A DNA stretch of 9,115 nt from Vibrio tasmaniensis 1F-187. Its GTDB lineage: Bacteria; Pseudomonadota; Gammaproteobacteria; Enterobacterales; Vibrionaceae. Numbering within the stretch: position 1 is the first letter of the stretch; every line of letters starts with the position of its first letter. Shown one piece after another: positions 1 to 6,705 of the stretch. The notes beneath the pieces are model-generated. The model was not told where the DNA came from and did not search any database. It worked only from the letters and a program-made list of their open reading frames with translations. The position numbers were made by a program, and so were the translations under genes. The DNA is taken from NCBI RefSeq assembly GCF_000272405.2, contig NZ_AJZM02000131.1, positions 1 to 9,115 of the forward strand. Reading direction: 5' to 3'.

Positions 1-43
1 ACTGAATTACGCAACAAAGCCTAGTGTTCGCGTCAAGGATTGA
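1..43 (+). CDS. 3' end of an upstream gene, probably rcpC/cpaB
   Basis: An open frame enters from the left edge and reads 13 codons (LNYATKPSVRVKD) before a TGA at 41-43, eight bases ahead of the secretin start. In Tad operons the gene directly before the secretin is usually rcpC/cpaB, a periplasmic protein with SAF and RcpC domains that modifies or stabilises the secretin channel. The identity here rests on position alone, because 13 residues carry no diagnostic motif. The short gap to the next gene supports membership of the same operon. Confidence 0.5.
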   Translation, partial: LNYATKPSVRVKD

Positions 44-51
44 GGTGAGTT

Positions 52-1506
52 ATGAAAATAATAATAACGTGTATTTTGAGCTTTGTTTGTTTCTCTACAC
101 TGAGCTTTGCTGCTCTACAAACGGGTAAAACGGTAACGGTTCCTCATCACAAATCAACACATGTGGTGTTGTCAGGGAAAGCGAGCAAAGTGTCGCTTGG
201 TGATCCTGATGTACTTGATATTGTGATGTTGAAATCGAGCGAGCTGTTTTTAATCGGAAAAAAATTAGGTGCTACTAACCTAATGGCGTGGGACTCCCGT
301 GGCCAGCTGATTGAATCGATCAACATCGAAGTCACTCATGATCTTAATAGCTTAAAAGCGAAGTTATATGAGTTTCTTCCTGATGAAACTATTGAGGTGC
401 ACAGTGCTCAGAATCGCTTGCTGCTGAGTGGGCAGGTGAGTAATCAGCAACAAATGAATGTAGCGATGCGAATAGCAGAAACCTACTCTTCGGGTGAAAC
501 AGCTGATGAATCGAAGGAAAGTGGTAGCGAGCAAGCTGCAGCGACAGGTGTTATCAACTTGATGTCTATTGGCGGTGCTCAACAAGTTATGTTGGAAGTG
601 ACGGTTGCCGAGGTTCAAAGAAGCTTGGTGAGAAAATTTGATGCAAACTTTCACTTCTTCCAAACGAGCGGATCGAATATTTCTTGGGGGGCGTCGTCAG
701 TTCCTGCTGGTGTTCTAGGGGCTACGCCAATCTTTGATATTCCAACCTCTACTGATTACGGCATTTTAGGCTCGTTTATTGATAGTAATACCCTGTTTAC
801 ATTCGCTCTGGATGTCGCAAAACAGAATGGTGTGGCGAAAGTATTAGCTGAGCCTAACTTAACGGCATTAAGTGGCTCCAAAGCTGAGTTTTTAGCGGGT
901 GGTGAATTCCCTATCCCTGTGCCAGATGAAGATGGCATTACGATTGAATATAAAGAGTATGGAGTTGGATTAAAATTTATCCCAACGGTTCTGAGTGATA
1001 AAAAGATCAATCTAAACTTGGCTGTTGATGTGAGTGAAATTGCCAATAGCAGCTCGTTAACGATTGACCCAGGAACAACCAATGCGACCTACTTTATCCC
1101 ACCAATTACTCGTCGAAGCGCGTCATCGACGCTTGAGCTAGCCGACGGACAAACTATTGGTATTGCTGGATTGCTCAGCGAGAATGTTAGGGATGTGAGT
1201 AACAAAATGCCGGGTATTGGTGATGTCCCCATCTTAGGGCAACTCTTTAATAGTCAAGAGTATGTATCTGGTGAAACAGAACTTGTCATTCTTGTTACCC
1301 CTCGACTTGCGAGTCCTATTGACCGAAGTAAAGTAACGTTACCAACAGACGCCTTTGTTGACCCGAATGATTTGGAATATTACTTATTAGGTCGAAGCGC
1401 TTATATCGCTGAACCGTCTGAATCGGATTCAGAGCAATCTCAAGCTTCACAGGGAATATCACCAACAGATGGTGGTAGCGAAGGCTCATTTGGACATGAT
1501 TTATAA
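52..1506 (+). CDS. rcpA: Tad pilus outer-membrane secretin RcpA/CpaC
   Basis: This 484-residue protein should form the multimeric outer-membrane channel through which the Flp/Tad pilus leaves the cell. Residues 1-20 look like a Sec signal peptide: Lys2, a hydrophobic core and an SFA-A cleavage site. Residues about 22-95 match the pilus-formation N-terminal domain of CpaC-type secretins (VSLGDPDVLDI, then LFLIGKKLGATNL). A BON/N-domain-like stretch with LLLSGQV lies at about 98-145. A Ser/Glu-rich linker follows at about 147-165. The secretin core runs from about 175 to 418 and shows VLAEPNLTALSG, the gate-region segment EYGVGLKFIP near 302, and the secretin signature VPILGQLF at 392-399. The segment LPTDAFVDPND near 430 is, as I recall, typical of CpaC tails. 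The last 30 residues are Ser/Gln/Glu/Gly-rich and low complexity. A GAGGTGA ribosome site (42-48) supports the ATG at 52. The length is normal for the family. General type II and III secretins are less likely because they carry more N domains. Confidence 0.95.
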   Translation: MKIIITCILSFVCFSTLSFAALQTGKTVTVPHHKSTHVVLSGKASKVSLGDPDVLDIVMLKSSELFLIGKKLGATNLMAWDSRGQLIESINIEVTHDLNSLKAKLYEFLPDETIEVHSAQNRLLLSGQVSNQQQMNVAMRIAETYSSGETADESKESGSEQAAATGVINLMSIGGAQQVMLEVTVAEVQRSLVRKFDANFHFFQTSGSNISWGASSVPAGVLGATPIFDIPTSTDYGILGSFIDSNTLFTFALDVAKQNGVAKVLAEPNLTALSGSKAEFLAGGEFPIPVPDEDGITIEYKEYGVGLKFIPTVLSDKKINLNLAVDVSEIANSSSLTIDPGTTNATYFIPPITRRSASSTLELADGQTIGIAGLLSENVRDVSNKMPGIGDVPILGQLFNSQEYVSGETELVILVTPRLASPIDRSKVTLPTDAFVDPNDLEYYLLGRSAYIAEPSESDSEQSQASQGISPTDGGSEGSFGHDL

Positions 1507-1510
1507 GGAG
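1505..1510 (+). promoter_or_regulatory. Ribosome binding site that sets the small lipoprotein start
   Basis: AAGGAG overlaps the rcpA stop codon and lies six bases before ATG 1517. It favours that start over the in-frame ATG at 1469, which lies inside rcpA and would put 16 extra residues ahead of the signal peptide. Confidence 0.75.
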
Positions 1511-1516
1511 ATAGAT

Positions 1517-1765
1517 ATGATTAGAATAATGATGGTCTTTCTCGTAATGGTGTTAGTTGGCTGTGCTAATGATGCTCGTTTAGGGCATTCGGTAGCACTC
1601 GTAAAAACGGAACAAACGTATAACCCTAATGCGACCCAAGAGAATTTACTCGTGGTACCGGATGGTACGGGGGAGCGGATGCAGACTGGTTACGATAGAT
1701 ATGTAGGCAGAGGTGAAAACGAACTGTCTGGAAGTAGTAGCCAGATCTTAGAAGAATTTAACTAA
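1517..1765 (+). CDS. Small Tad-locus lipoprotein (82 aa)
   Basis: This is a predicted lipoprotein of 82 residues. A short signal peptide (MIRIMMVFLVMV) ends in the lipobox LVGC, with Cys16 as the lipid-bearing residue. Residue +2 is Ala, not Asp, so Lol sorting to the outer membrane is expected. The mature chain of about 67 residues has no second membrane segment and only the lipobox Cys. It contains DARLGHSVALVKTEQTYNPN followed by a DGTGERMQTGYDRYV stretch. From memory this resembles a family of tiny lipoproteins in proteobacterial Tad loci, with a pattern of (A/P)R.G.SV...QT.NP.A and later DG....Y. It lies between the secretin and minor pilin genes, roughly where other Tad loci carry RcpB or CpaD, so a role in secretin assembly or stability is plausible but inferred. 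It is much shorter than CpaD (about 200 residues), and I do not claim homology to RcpB. The ATG at 1517 is chosen for its ribosome site and intact lipobox. Confidence 0.8.
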   Translation: MIRIMMVFLVMVLVGCANDARLGHSVALVKTEQTYNPNATQENLLVVPDGTGERMQTGYDRYVGRGENELSGSSSQILEEFN

Positions 1766-1781
1766 ATCTGGAGGTACTCAT

Positions 1782-3050
1782 ATGTTGTATCGAGTATCAA
1801 AAAGTCCCAGAAAACAGCAAGGCTTAGTTGTCGTATTAGTTACCGCTGCTTTGCTTGTTTTCTTAGGGGTGTCAGCGTTGGCTGTAGACGTTAACCATAT
1901 GCTGGTTAATAAAACACGCTTACAAAATGCTGTAGATTCAGCGGCGTTAGCTGCGGCAACCATACTGGACAATAGTAAAGACAAAGATGCGGTGGATGCT
2001 GAAATAGTCACTGCGCTAAATGCAATGGCAGGGTCAACAGGGAATCATGAGATTGATTTTACCACCGCTTCCATAAACATTGATTACTCTAACGATCCTC
2101 AGGATTTTACTGGCACAGCCACCTTCGGTGAAAACGATGATGTATATGTGCGCGTTCGAGTTGATTCGTTGGATATGGATGAATTCTTTATTCAAATGTT
2201 TGGATTAGTAAAAGAGGTTTCAGCAAGTGCCGTCGCTGGGCCAAGCTCTGGGCAAGAGGTTGTTAATAACGTTGTGCCAATTGGTGTTTGTATTGGTGAC
2301 GGAACTTCGGATAACGACGTCGATCCTGAAGATGGATATCATGACGTTACAGGCGATGCAATAACGAGCGTGTTTGGTTATGAAGTCGGGACTGTCCATG
2401 CATTGAAGGTGGGTGACAGTAGCTTATCTGAAATGGGTAACGGTAATTATCATCTATTAGACTTTGGGTCTGGTGGTAAGGCTATAAAAGAGGGGTTAGG
2501 TGGTAGTTATGACCAACCTGTTAAAATTGGTGAAGATATCACGACCAAACCTGGCGGCACGGTTGGCCCAACAGGCGATGGTTTGAATACTCGTTTTGGT
2601 GATTACGGTGGTGGCTTATCAGCATCAGATTACCCTTCTGACTATGTAACTACAGAGCCTAGCGATGAGATTACGATTGACGCTAGTACTGGAGATATCG
2701 ATTTTGATGGTACTTACAACTATGCGCAATATGAAGCTGATACCAACGCATGTATAGCAAATAACGGTTCAGGGTGTGCCGCTAATGGTGTTGCTTGGCG
2801 TCGTATTTTACCGATACCTATGATGGATTGCTCAGGTAAAAGTGGCGGTGCCACTGACTTTACTGTGAATAAAATTGGTTGTTTTTTCTTGTTGCAAAAA
2901 GCACCAACTAATAACTCAGGTACGCCTGCCGTCTTTGGTGAATTTATTCACTCCTGTAGTGTTGTTGGTGGTTCAGGCAGTACAGAATCAACAACGGAAG
3001 GAACTTATAAGATTGTTTTGTATAAGGATCCTGATAGTGGGGAGTCTTGA
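1782..3050 (+). CDS. tadG: TadG-like pilus assembly protein (Flp pilus TadE/G-like N-terminus)
   Basis: This 422-residue protein has one N-terminal membrane anchor and a large periplasmic part. Residues about 13-38 (QGLVVVLVTAALLVFLG, then SALAVDVN) are hydrophobic and followed by KTRLQNAVDSAALAAA at 44-59, the hallmark start of TadE/TadG-like proteins. Further TadG-like segments are GNYHLLDFG near 221, KPGGTVGP near 257 with GLNTRF, and RRILPIPMMDC near 340, then FFLL and GEFI near 386. Six cysteines (170, 324, 332, 350, 367, 392) lie in the periplasmic part and could form disulfides. I see no DxSxS metal site, so the von Willebrand A domain of some TadG proteins seems absent. The TGGAGGT ribosome site (1769-1775) supports ATG 1782. 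TadG-type proteins act in pilus assembly or as a minor component bridging the inner membrane and periplasm; the precise role is not settled. The symbol is given by family resemblance. Confidence 0.8.
   Translation: MLYRVSKSPRKQQGLVVVLVTAALLVFLGVSALAVDVNHMLVNKTRLQNAVDSAALAAATILDNSKDKDAVDAEIVTALNAMAGSTGNHEIDFTTASINIDYSNDPQDFTGTATFGENDDVYVRVRVDSLDMDEFFIQMFGLVKEVSASAVAGPSSGQEVVNNVVPIGVCIGDGTSDNDVDPEDGYHDVTGDAITSVFGYEVGTVHALKVGDSSLSEMGNGNYHLLDFGSGGKAIKEGLGGSYDQPVKIGEDITTKPGGTVGPTGDGLNTRFGDYGGGLSASDYPSDYVTTEPSDEITIDASTGDIDFDGTYNYAQYEADTNACIANNGSGCAANGVAWRRILPIPMMDCSGKSGGATDFTVNKIGCFFLLQKAPTNNSGTPAVFGEFIHSCSVVGGSGSTESTTEGTYKIVLYKDPDSGES
3039..3044 (+). promoter_or_regulatory. Ribosome binding site that sets the tadE start
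   Basis: GGGGAG lies at the end of the tadG-like gene, eight bases before ATG 3053. The alternative in-frame TTG at 3047 would be only two bases from it, so ATG 3053 is preferred. Confidence 0.65.
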
Positions 3051-3052
3051 TT

Positions 3053-3481
3053 ATGAAACCTTTAATTAAATCTAATCGTGGCTTTGCTGCTATCGAGATG
3101 GTAATCGCGACTCCTGTATTGCTATTTTTCCTTATATTAGTGCTTGAGTTAGGCAATATGATGATTCACTACAATGTGATATCTAAATCCGTTCAAAATG
3201 GCGCCCGCTATGCGGTTAGTGAGGTCTATGGAACCAAAGGTGGAACGCTGGCTCCGTCGTCAGAAATACAGAATGTGGTGGTTTATGGTCAAAACACCGC
3301 AGGAACAGCGCTATTGTCGAATTTAGTTGTTTCTGACGTGACAGTTAGTCCACCCAATACAGACAGCTATGTGCGTGTGAGTGTGACCTACAATTATATT
3401 CCTCACTTTGTGTCGATCCCGTTTTCCTCGGCGAGCTTTTCTATTCCGATTAGTGTCTCTTCGATAATGAGGGTGTTGTGA
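3053..3481 (+). CDS. tadE: TadE-like minor pseudopilin
   Basis: This 142-residue protein has a class IV prepilin-like N-terminus. A basic leader (MKPLIKSNRG) is followed by FAAIEMVIATPVLLFFLILVL, so cleavage by a TadV-type peptidase after Gly10 would leave Glu15 at +5, the residue needed for pilin assembly. The next segment, SKSVQNGARYAVSE (about 45-58), matches the helix that follows the anchor in TadE-type proteins (usually an AR.GAR.A pattern). The rest is a small domain without cysteine, rich in Val, Ser and Thr. TadE proteins are pseudopilins required for fibre formation, probably at initiation. The start lies two bases after the tadG-like stop and the gene shares one base with the next, so the three pilin-like genes are probably translationally coupled. 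TadE and TadF are hard to tell apart by sequence, so the letter is provisional. Confidence 0.8.
   Translation: MKPLIKSNRGFAAIEMVIATPVLLFFLILVLELGNMMIHYNVISKSVQNGARYAVSEVYGTKGGTLAPSSEIQNVVVYGQNTAGTALLSNLVVSDVTVSPPNTDSYVRVSVTYNYIPHFVSIPFSSASFSIPISVSSIMRVL
3469..3473 (+). promoter_or_regulatory. Ribosome binding site that sets the tadF start
   Basis: GAGGG inside the last codons of tadE lies seven bases before ATG 3481. It favours this ATG, which overlaps the tadE stop as TGATG, over the in-frame GTG at 3478. Confidence 0.6.
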
Positions 3482-3972
3482 TGAAACGGTACAAAGGGCG
3501 CATTAAAGGCATCGCTATTATCGAATTTACCATAGTGTCTTGGCTCGTTTTTCTTTTGGTTTTCCTTATTTTAGCGCTGGGTGCTTACATATTTTCGCTT
3601 CAAATGGTGAGTGAGGCGACCAGAAAAGCAGCAAGGTTAGCCACGGTTTGCTACGTTGCAGATAGGGACAATATCGCGGGAATGGTTGTTGCTGATCTCC
3701 CTCTTGTTGGTTTTACCGCGGCGAATTTGGAAGTTGCATATTTAGATGTGAGTGGGAATGAAATTACATCTGGTTATGATACGGATCCTGTCTTTAGTAG
3801 CATTAAATTTGTAAGGGCACGAGCGACAGGGTACGGAATTCAATTAATTGATAATTTGAGTTTTTTAGGTACGAGTGGTTACTTGGCTGCTCCCTCATTT
3901 GAAACCATCTTACCTGTAGAAAGTTTAGGTGTGGTAAGGGCGGACTCCGAAACTCGGAATCGGTGTCCATAA
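3481..3972 (+). CDS. tadF: TadF-like minor pseudopilin
   Basis: This 163-residue protein has a second prepilin-like N-terminus. The basic leader (MKRYKGRIKG) is followed by IAIIEFTIVSWLVFLLVFLI, so cleavage after Gly10 leaves Glu15 at +5 and Phe at +6. The following helix MVSEATRKAARLATVC (about 42-57) fits the TadE/TadF family. There are only two cysteines, Cys57 just after the anchor helix and Cys162 next to the last residue, which could form a disulfide. In characterised Tad systems TadE and TadF are processed pseudopilins needed for pilus biogenesis; they are probably minor or initiating subunits. The gene overlaps tadE by one base and is followed by a 24-base gap before tadZ. The name follows its place after the tadE-like gene and is provisional. 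Confidence 0.75.
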   Translation: MKRYKGRIKGIAIIEFTIVSWLVFLLVFLILALGAYIFSLQMVSEATRKAARLATVCYVADRDNIAGMVVADLPLVGFTAANLEVAYLDVSGNEITSGYDTDPVFSSIKFVRARATGYGIQLIDNLSFLGTSGYLAAPSFETILPVESLGVVRADSETRNRCP

Positions 3973-3996
3973 GTTATTTTATACAGGAGTAGCGGT

Positions 3997-5211
3997 ATGG
4001 GGGAAGCGATCAAAATCACGCCTAATGAGAACGATATTACGCGTTTGAGAACAAACCTAAAAGTCTGGTTGATCTACAGTACTGAGGGTTTTCTCTCACA
4101 CATGAGCCAAGAGCTGAAGAAATGTCGAAATGTGCATGTGACATCATTTTCTCTCGGAGCAATGAGTGAGGAGTACTTAAAAAGTGCCGATGTTCCAGAA
4201 CTTATTTTTGTTGAAGCACATGGCAACTGGGCTCAAAAAATGGTTGAGCTACAGGGTTATGATCTATCGCTAGAAGAACAAGATTTATCTTTAGTTGTAC
4301 TCGGTGATGAAAGTGACAATGGCTCATTAAAAATCGCGCTGCGTCTAGGGGCTTCTGATTTCTTATCTCACAACGTGACGCTTTCTGATTTGCTCCCGCT
4401 GCTCAAGAAAACGGCGGCCGAAAAGCTTGAGAACTCAAGCTACGGTGAGTTTATTCTGTTTTTAAACACCAAGGGGGGAATGGGGGCGACCACCTTGGCG
4501 TTGAATACCGCTATTGAGATGGCCAGTCAGCACCCCGGTGAGGTTTTGTTACTTGATATCGACCTTCAATTTGGTGTGATTCCTGATTATTTAAATATTG
4601 TTCCTACTTATAGTGTTTCGGATGCGATCAATAGTTCGAATGACCTAGATGAAATATCGTTGGGAACTTTGGTAAATAAGCACGAATCTGGCTTACATGT
4701 TCTAAGCTTTAAGCATGAGAACAATGCTGATGACTTTGAACAGGCACAGAAAATAGGCCGATTGCTTCCTATATTACGCCGTTTTTACCCTTATGTGATC
4801 ATTGACCTCTCTAGAGGATTAGACCATGTGTTTGCATCCGCAATATCACCAGCAACAAAGGTGCTTCTTGTTTTGCAACAGAGCCTAGTGTCAGTCAAAA
4901 ACACCAGTCGACTCATTAAGTCTCTGAAATTTGAGTACGGCTTACAAAGTGATTCTATTGAGGTCATTCTGAACCGTTATGAAAAGCGACACTCAATTAA
5001 ATTAAAAGATATTGAACAGGCGGTAGGTAAGCATGACATACACCTTATGCCTAATGATTTCAAAGTTGCATTAGAGAGTGCCAACTTGGGGCAACCGCTA
5101 GTTCAGTCGAGAAAGAAAAGTTCTATTACTCGCTCTATTATCGATTTGTCACACATTCTTTCACCACCAGAGCAGGAAGAGAAAGGGTGGCTGAAAAAGC
5201 TGTTTTCATAA
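3997..5211 (+). CDS. tadZ: TadZ/CpaE pilus localisation ATPase (ParA/MinD family)
   Basis: This 404-residue cytoplasmic protein should place the Tad machine in the cell. Residues about 20-145 form an atypical receiver-like domain. The strand PELIFVEAHG puts Glu73 where receivers have the phosphorylated Asp, and ALRLGASDFLSHN (115-127) fits the end of such a domain but has His in place of the usual Lys. The ATPase half starts near 150. Its deviant Walker A is NTKGGMGATT, with signature Lys159 kept but Ala164 at the usual P-loop Lys position; my recollection is that GATT is common in CpaE proteins. LLDIDLQFG (185-193) is the Walker A' region, with Asp187 and Asp189, and YVIIDL (266-271) is Walker B. 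The chain ends in KGWLKKLFS, an amphipathic basic-hydrophobic tail that could bind membrane. AGGAG at 3985-3989 supports ATG 3997. A plain MinD or FlhG is less likely because of the receiver-like half and the Tad neighbours. Confidence 0.93.
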   Translation: MGEAIKITPNENDITRLRTNLKVWLIYSTEGFLSHMSQELKKCRNVHVTSFSLGAMSEEYLKSADVPELIFVEAHGNWAQKMVELQGYDLSLEEQDLSLVVLGDESDNGSLKIALRLGASDFLSHNVTLSDLLPLLKKTAAEKLENSSYGEFILFLNTKGGMGATTLALNTAIEMASQHPGEVLLLDIDLQFGVIPDYLNIVPTYSVSDAINSSNDLDEISLGTLVNKHESGLHVLSFKHENNADDFEQAQKIGRLLPILRRFYPYVIIDLSRGLDHVFASAISPATKVLLVLQQSLVSVKNTSRLIKSLKFEYGLQSDSIEVILNRYEKRHSIKLKDIEQAVGKHDIHLMPNDFKVALESANLGQPLVQSRKKSSITRSIIDLSHILSPPEQEEKGWLKKLFS

Positions 5212-5233
5212 TGGGTTGATAAAAAGTAAACGC

Positions 5234-5239
5234 GAGGGA
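5234..5239 (+). promoter_or_regulatory. Ribosome binding site that sets the tadA start
   Basis: GAGGGA lies five bases before ATG 5245. The in-frame GTG at 5242 is only two bases away from it, so ATG 5245 is preferred; the choice changes the protein by one residue. Confidence 0.6.
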
Positions 5240-5244
5240 TTGTG

Positions 5245-6696
5245 ATGTTCTTTAAACGAAAAAATGTAAATCCAGAGTTTGAAAAAAGAGTAGAACAGAT
5301 TTCGCATGATTCAGAAGATGCCAATCCTGTTGAACGTTTATCAAGCGTTGAGGTGTCTAGCCACTCTCGCAGTGCAGAAGCTCATGTAGAAAAAGAAAAG
5401 GCGATTGATGAGGCTCGGAAAGTTCTCGAACAAGAGCTATCAATTAAACACTTTTTCCATAAGCAGCTCCTTGAAACGTTAGACTTAGGGTTGCTTTCAA
5501 GCTTGGAAAAAGAGCGAGCTAAGCTAGATCTACATGAAGCCATCGTACAATTGATGGCTGACGATGGGAGCCATGCACTCAGTGCCGAAGGGCGTAAGCG
5601 GGTTATCAAGCAGATAGAAGATGAGGTTTTTGGCCTTGGGCCGCTTGAGCCTCTATTAGCCGATCAAACGGTCTCCGATATATTAGTCAACGGCCCTAAA
5701 AGTGTTTACGTTGAGCGAAGGGGTAAACTCGAAAAAACGCCATACACTTTTCTGGATGACCGTCATCTGAGAAACATTATCGACCGCATAGTCAGTCAGG
5801 TAGGGCGTCGAATAGATGAAGCATCACCTATGGTAGATGCGCGCTTAGTTGATGGGTCACGTGTTAACGCCATTATCCCTCCTTTGGCTCTTGATGGTCC
5901 TTCCGTTTCAATCCGTCGTTTTGCCGTTGATCGTTTGACGATGGATAACTTGATTAGCTACGACTCCGTCTCGCCTCAAATGGCTAAGTTTGTCGAAGCT
6001 GCCGTGAAAGGAGAACTTAATATCTTGATTTCAGGAGGGACGGGGTCAGGGAAAACAACCACACTGAATATCTTTTCTGGTTTCATCCCTCGAGACCAAC
6101 GAATCATTACTATAGAAGACTCTGCAGAGTTACAACTTCAACAACCCCATGTTATTCGCCTAGAAACCCGCCCTGCTAACTTAGAAGGGAAAGGGGAGAT
6201 TAGTCAGAGAGAGTTGGTAAAAAACACCTTACGTATGCGACCAGACCGAATTGTGGTTGGTGAGGTGCGTGGTAGCGAAGCCGTTGATATGTTGGCGGCA
6301 ATGAATACTGGTCACGATGGGTCTCTTGCAACTATTCACGCCAATACCCCCCGAGATGCCTTAAGCCGTGTTGAAAACATGTTCTCTATGGCTGGTTGGA
6401 ACATTTCAACCAAAAACTTAAGAGCCCAAATTGCTTCGGCTATCCACCTTGTTGTTCAAATGGAGCGACAAGAAGATGGTAAGCGCCGTATGGTGAGCAT
6501 TCAAGAGATCAACGGCATGGAGGGGGAGGTGATTACCATGTCGGAAATTTTCCGTTTTCAACGTAAAGGTATTGATGAAGATGGCAATATTATCGGCTAT
6601 TTCACTGCGACGGGGGTCGTACCTCAATATCATGACCAGTTAGTTAAACGTGGACTCGATCTGCCTTTCGAGCTCTTCACTGAGACTCATGGTTAA
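5245..6696 (+). CDS. tadA: TadA/CpaF secretion motor ATPase
   Basis: This 483-residue cytoplasmic ATPase of the type II/IV secretion (VirB11/PilT-like) superfamily powers Tad pilus assembly. A charged N-terminal region of about 65 residues precedes the CpaF-type N-domain, which includes VFGLGPLEPLLAD near 128 and SDILVNG near 144, then GRRIDEASPMVDARLVDGSR near 187. All catalytic boxes are visible: Walker A GGTGSGKTT with Lys270; the Asp box IITIEDSAELQL near 287; Walker B DRIVVGEVRG with Glu340; and the His box TGHDGSLATIHAN near 356. The C-terminal part RAQIASAIHLVVQMER near 393 is also family-typical. The length fits CpaF proteins (roughly 420-520). It follows tadZ after 33 bases and precedes tadB after nine. 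Type IV secretion VirB11 is excluded by the N-domain and by the TadB/TadC neighbours. Confidence 0.97.
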   Translation: MFFKRKNVNPEFEKRVEQISHDSEDANPVERLSSVEVSSHSRSAEAHVEKEKAIDEARKVLEQELSIKHFFHKQLLETLDLGLLSSLEKERAKLDLHEAIVQLMADDGSHALSAEGRKRVIKQIEDEVFGLGPLEPLLADQTVSDILVNGPKSVYVERRGKLEKTPYTFLDDRHLRNIIDRIVSQVGRRIDEASPMVDARLVDGSRVNAIIPPLALDGPSVSIRRFAVDRLTMDNLISYDSVSPQMAKFVEAAVKGELNILISGGTGSGKTTTLNIFSGFIPRDQRIITIEDSAELQLQQPHVIRLETRPANLEGKGEISQRELVKNTLRMRPDRIVVGEVRGSEAVDMLAAMNTGHDGSLATIHANTPRDALSRVENMFSMAGWNISTKNLRAQIASAIHLVVQMERQEDGKRRMVSIQEINGMEGEVITMSEIFRFQRKGIDEDGNIIGYFTATGVVPQYHDQLVKRGLDLPFELFTETHG

Positions 6697-6705
6697 GGAG
6701 AGATT

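Noticed and set aside
364..663. Reverse-strand open frame of 99 codons inside rcpA (and similar ones at 147-335 and 756-1082)
   Set aside because: They lie fully opposite a strongly supported secretin gene, show no recognisable domain, and have no sign of independent expression.
1469..1516. Upstream ATG for the small lipoprotein
   Set aside because: It lies within rcpA, lacks a ribosome site and would put 16 charged residues before the lipoprotein signal; ATG 1517 fits better.
2875..3069. Plus-strand open frame of 64 codons overlapping the end of the tadG-like gene
   Set aside because: It is in another frame of a supported gene, and its start is not at a ribosome site; the protein looks like random hydrophobic out-of-frame translation.
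3946..3958. Perfect 5-base inverted repeat TCCGA-AAC-TCGGA near the end of tadF, considered as a terminator
   Set aside because: The stem is too short, it lies inside coding sequence and no T-run follows directly; tadZ follows closely in the same direction.
5212..5244. 33-base gap between tadZ and tadA, considered for a promoter or terminator
   Set aside because: It contains only the tadA ribosome site; no hairpin and no paired -35/-10 boxes are visible in so short a stretch.
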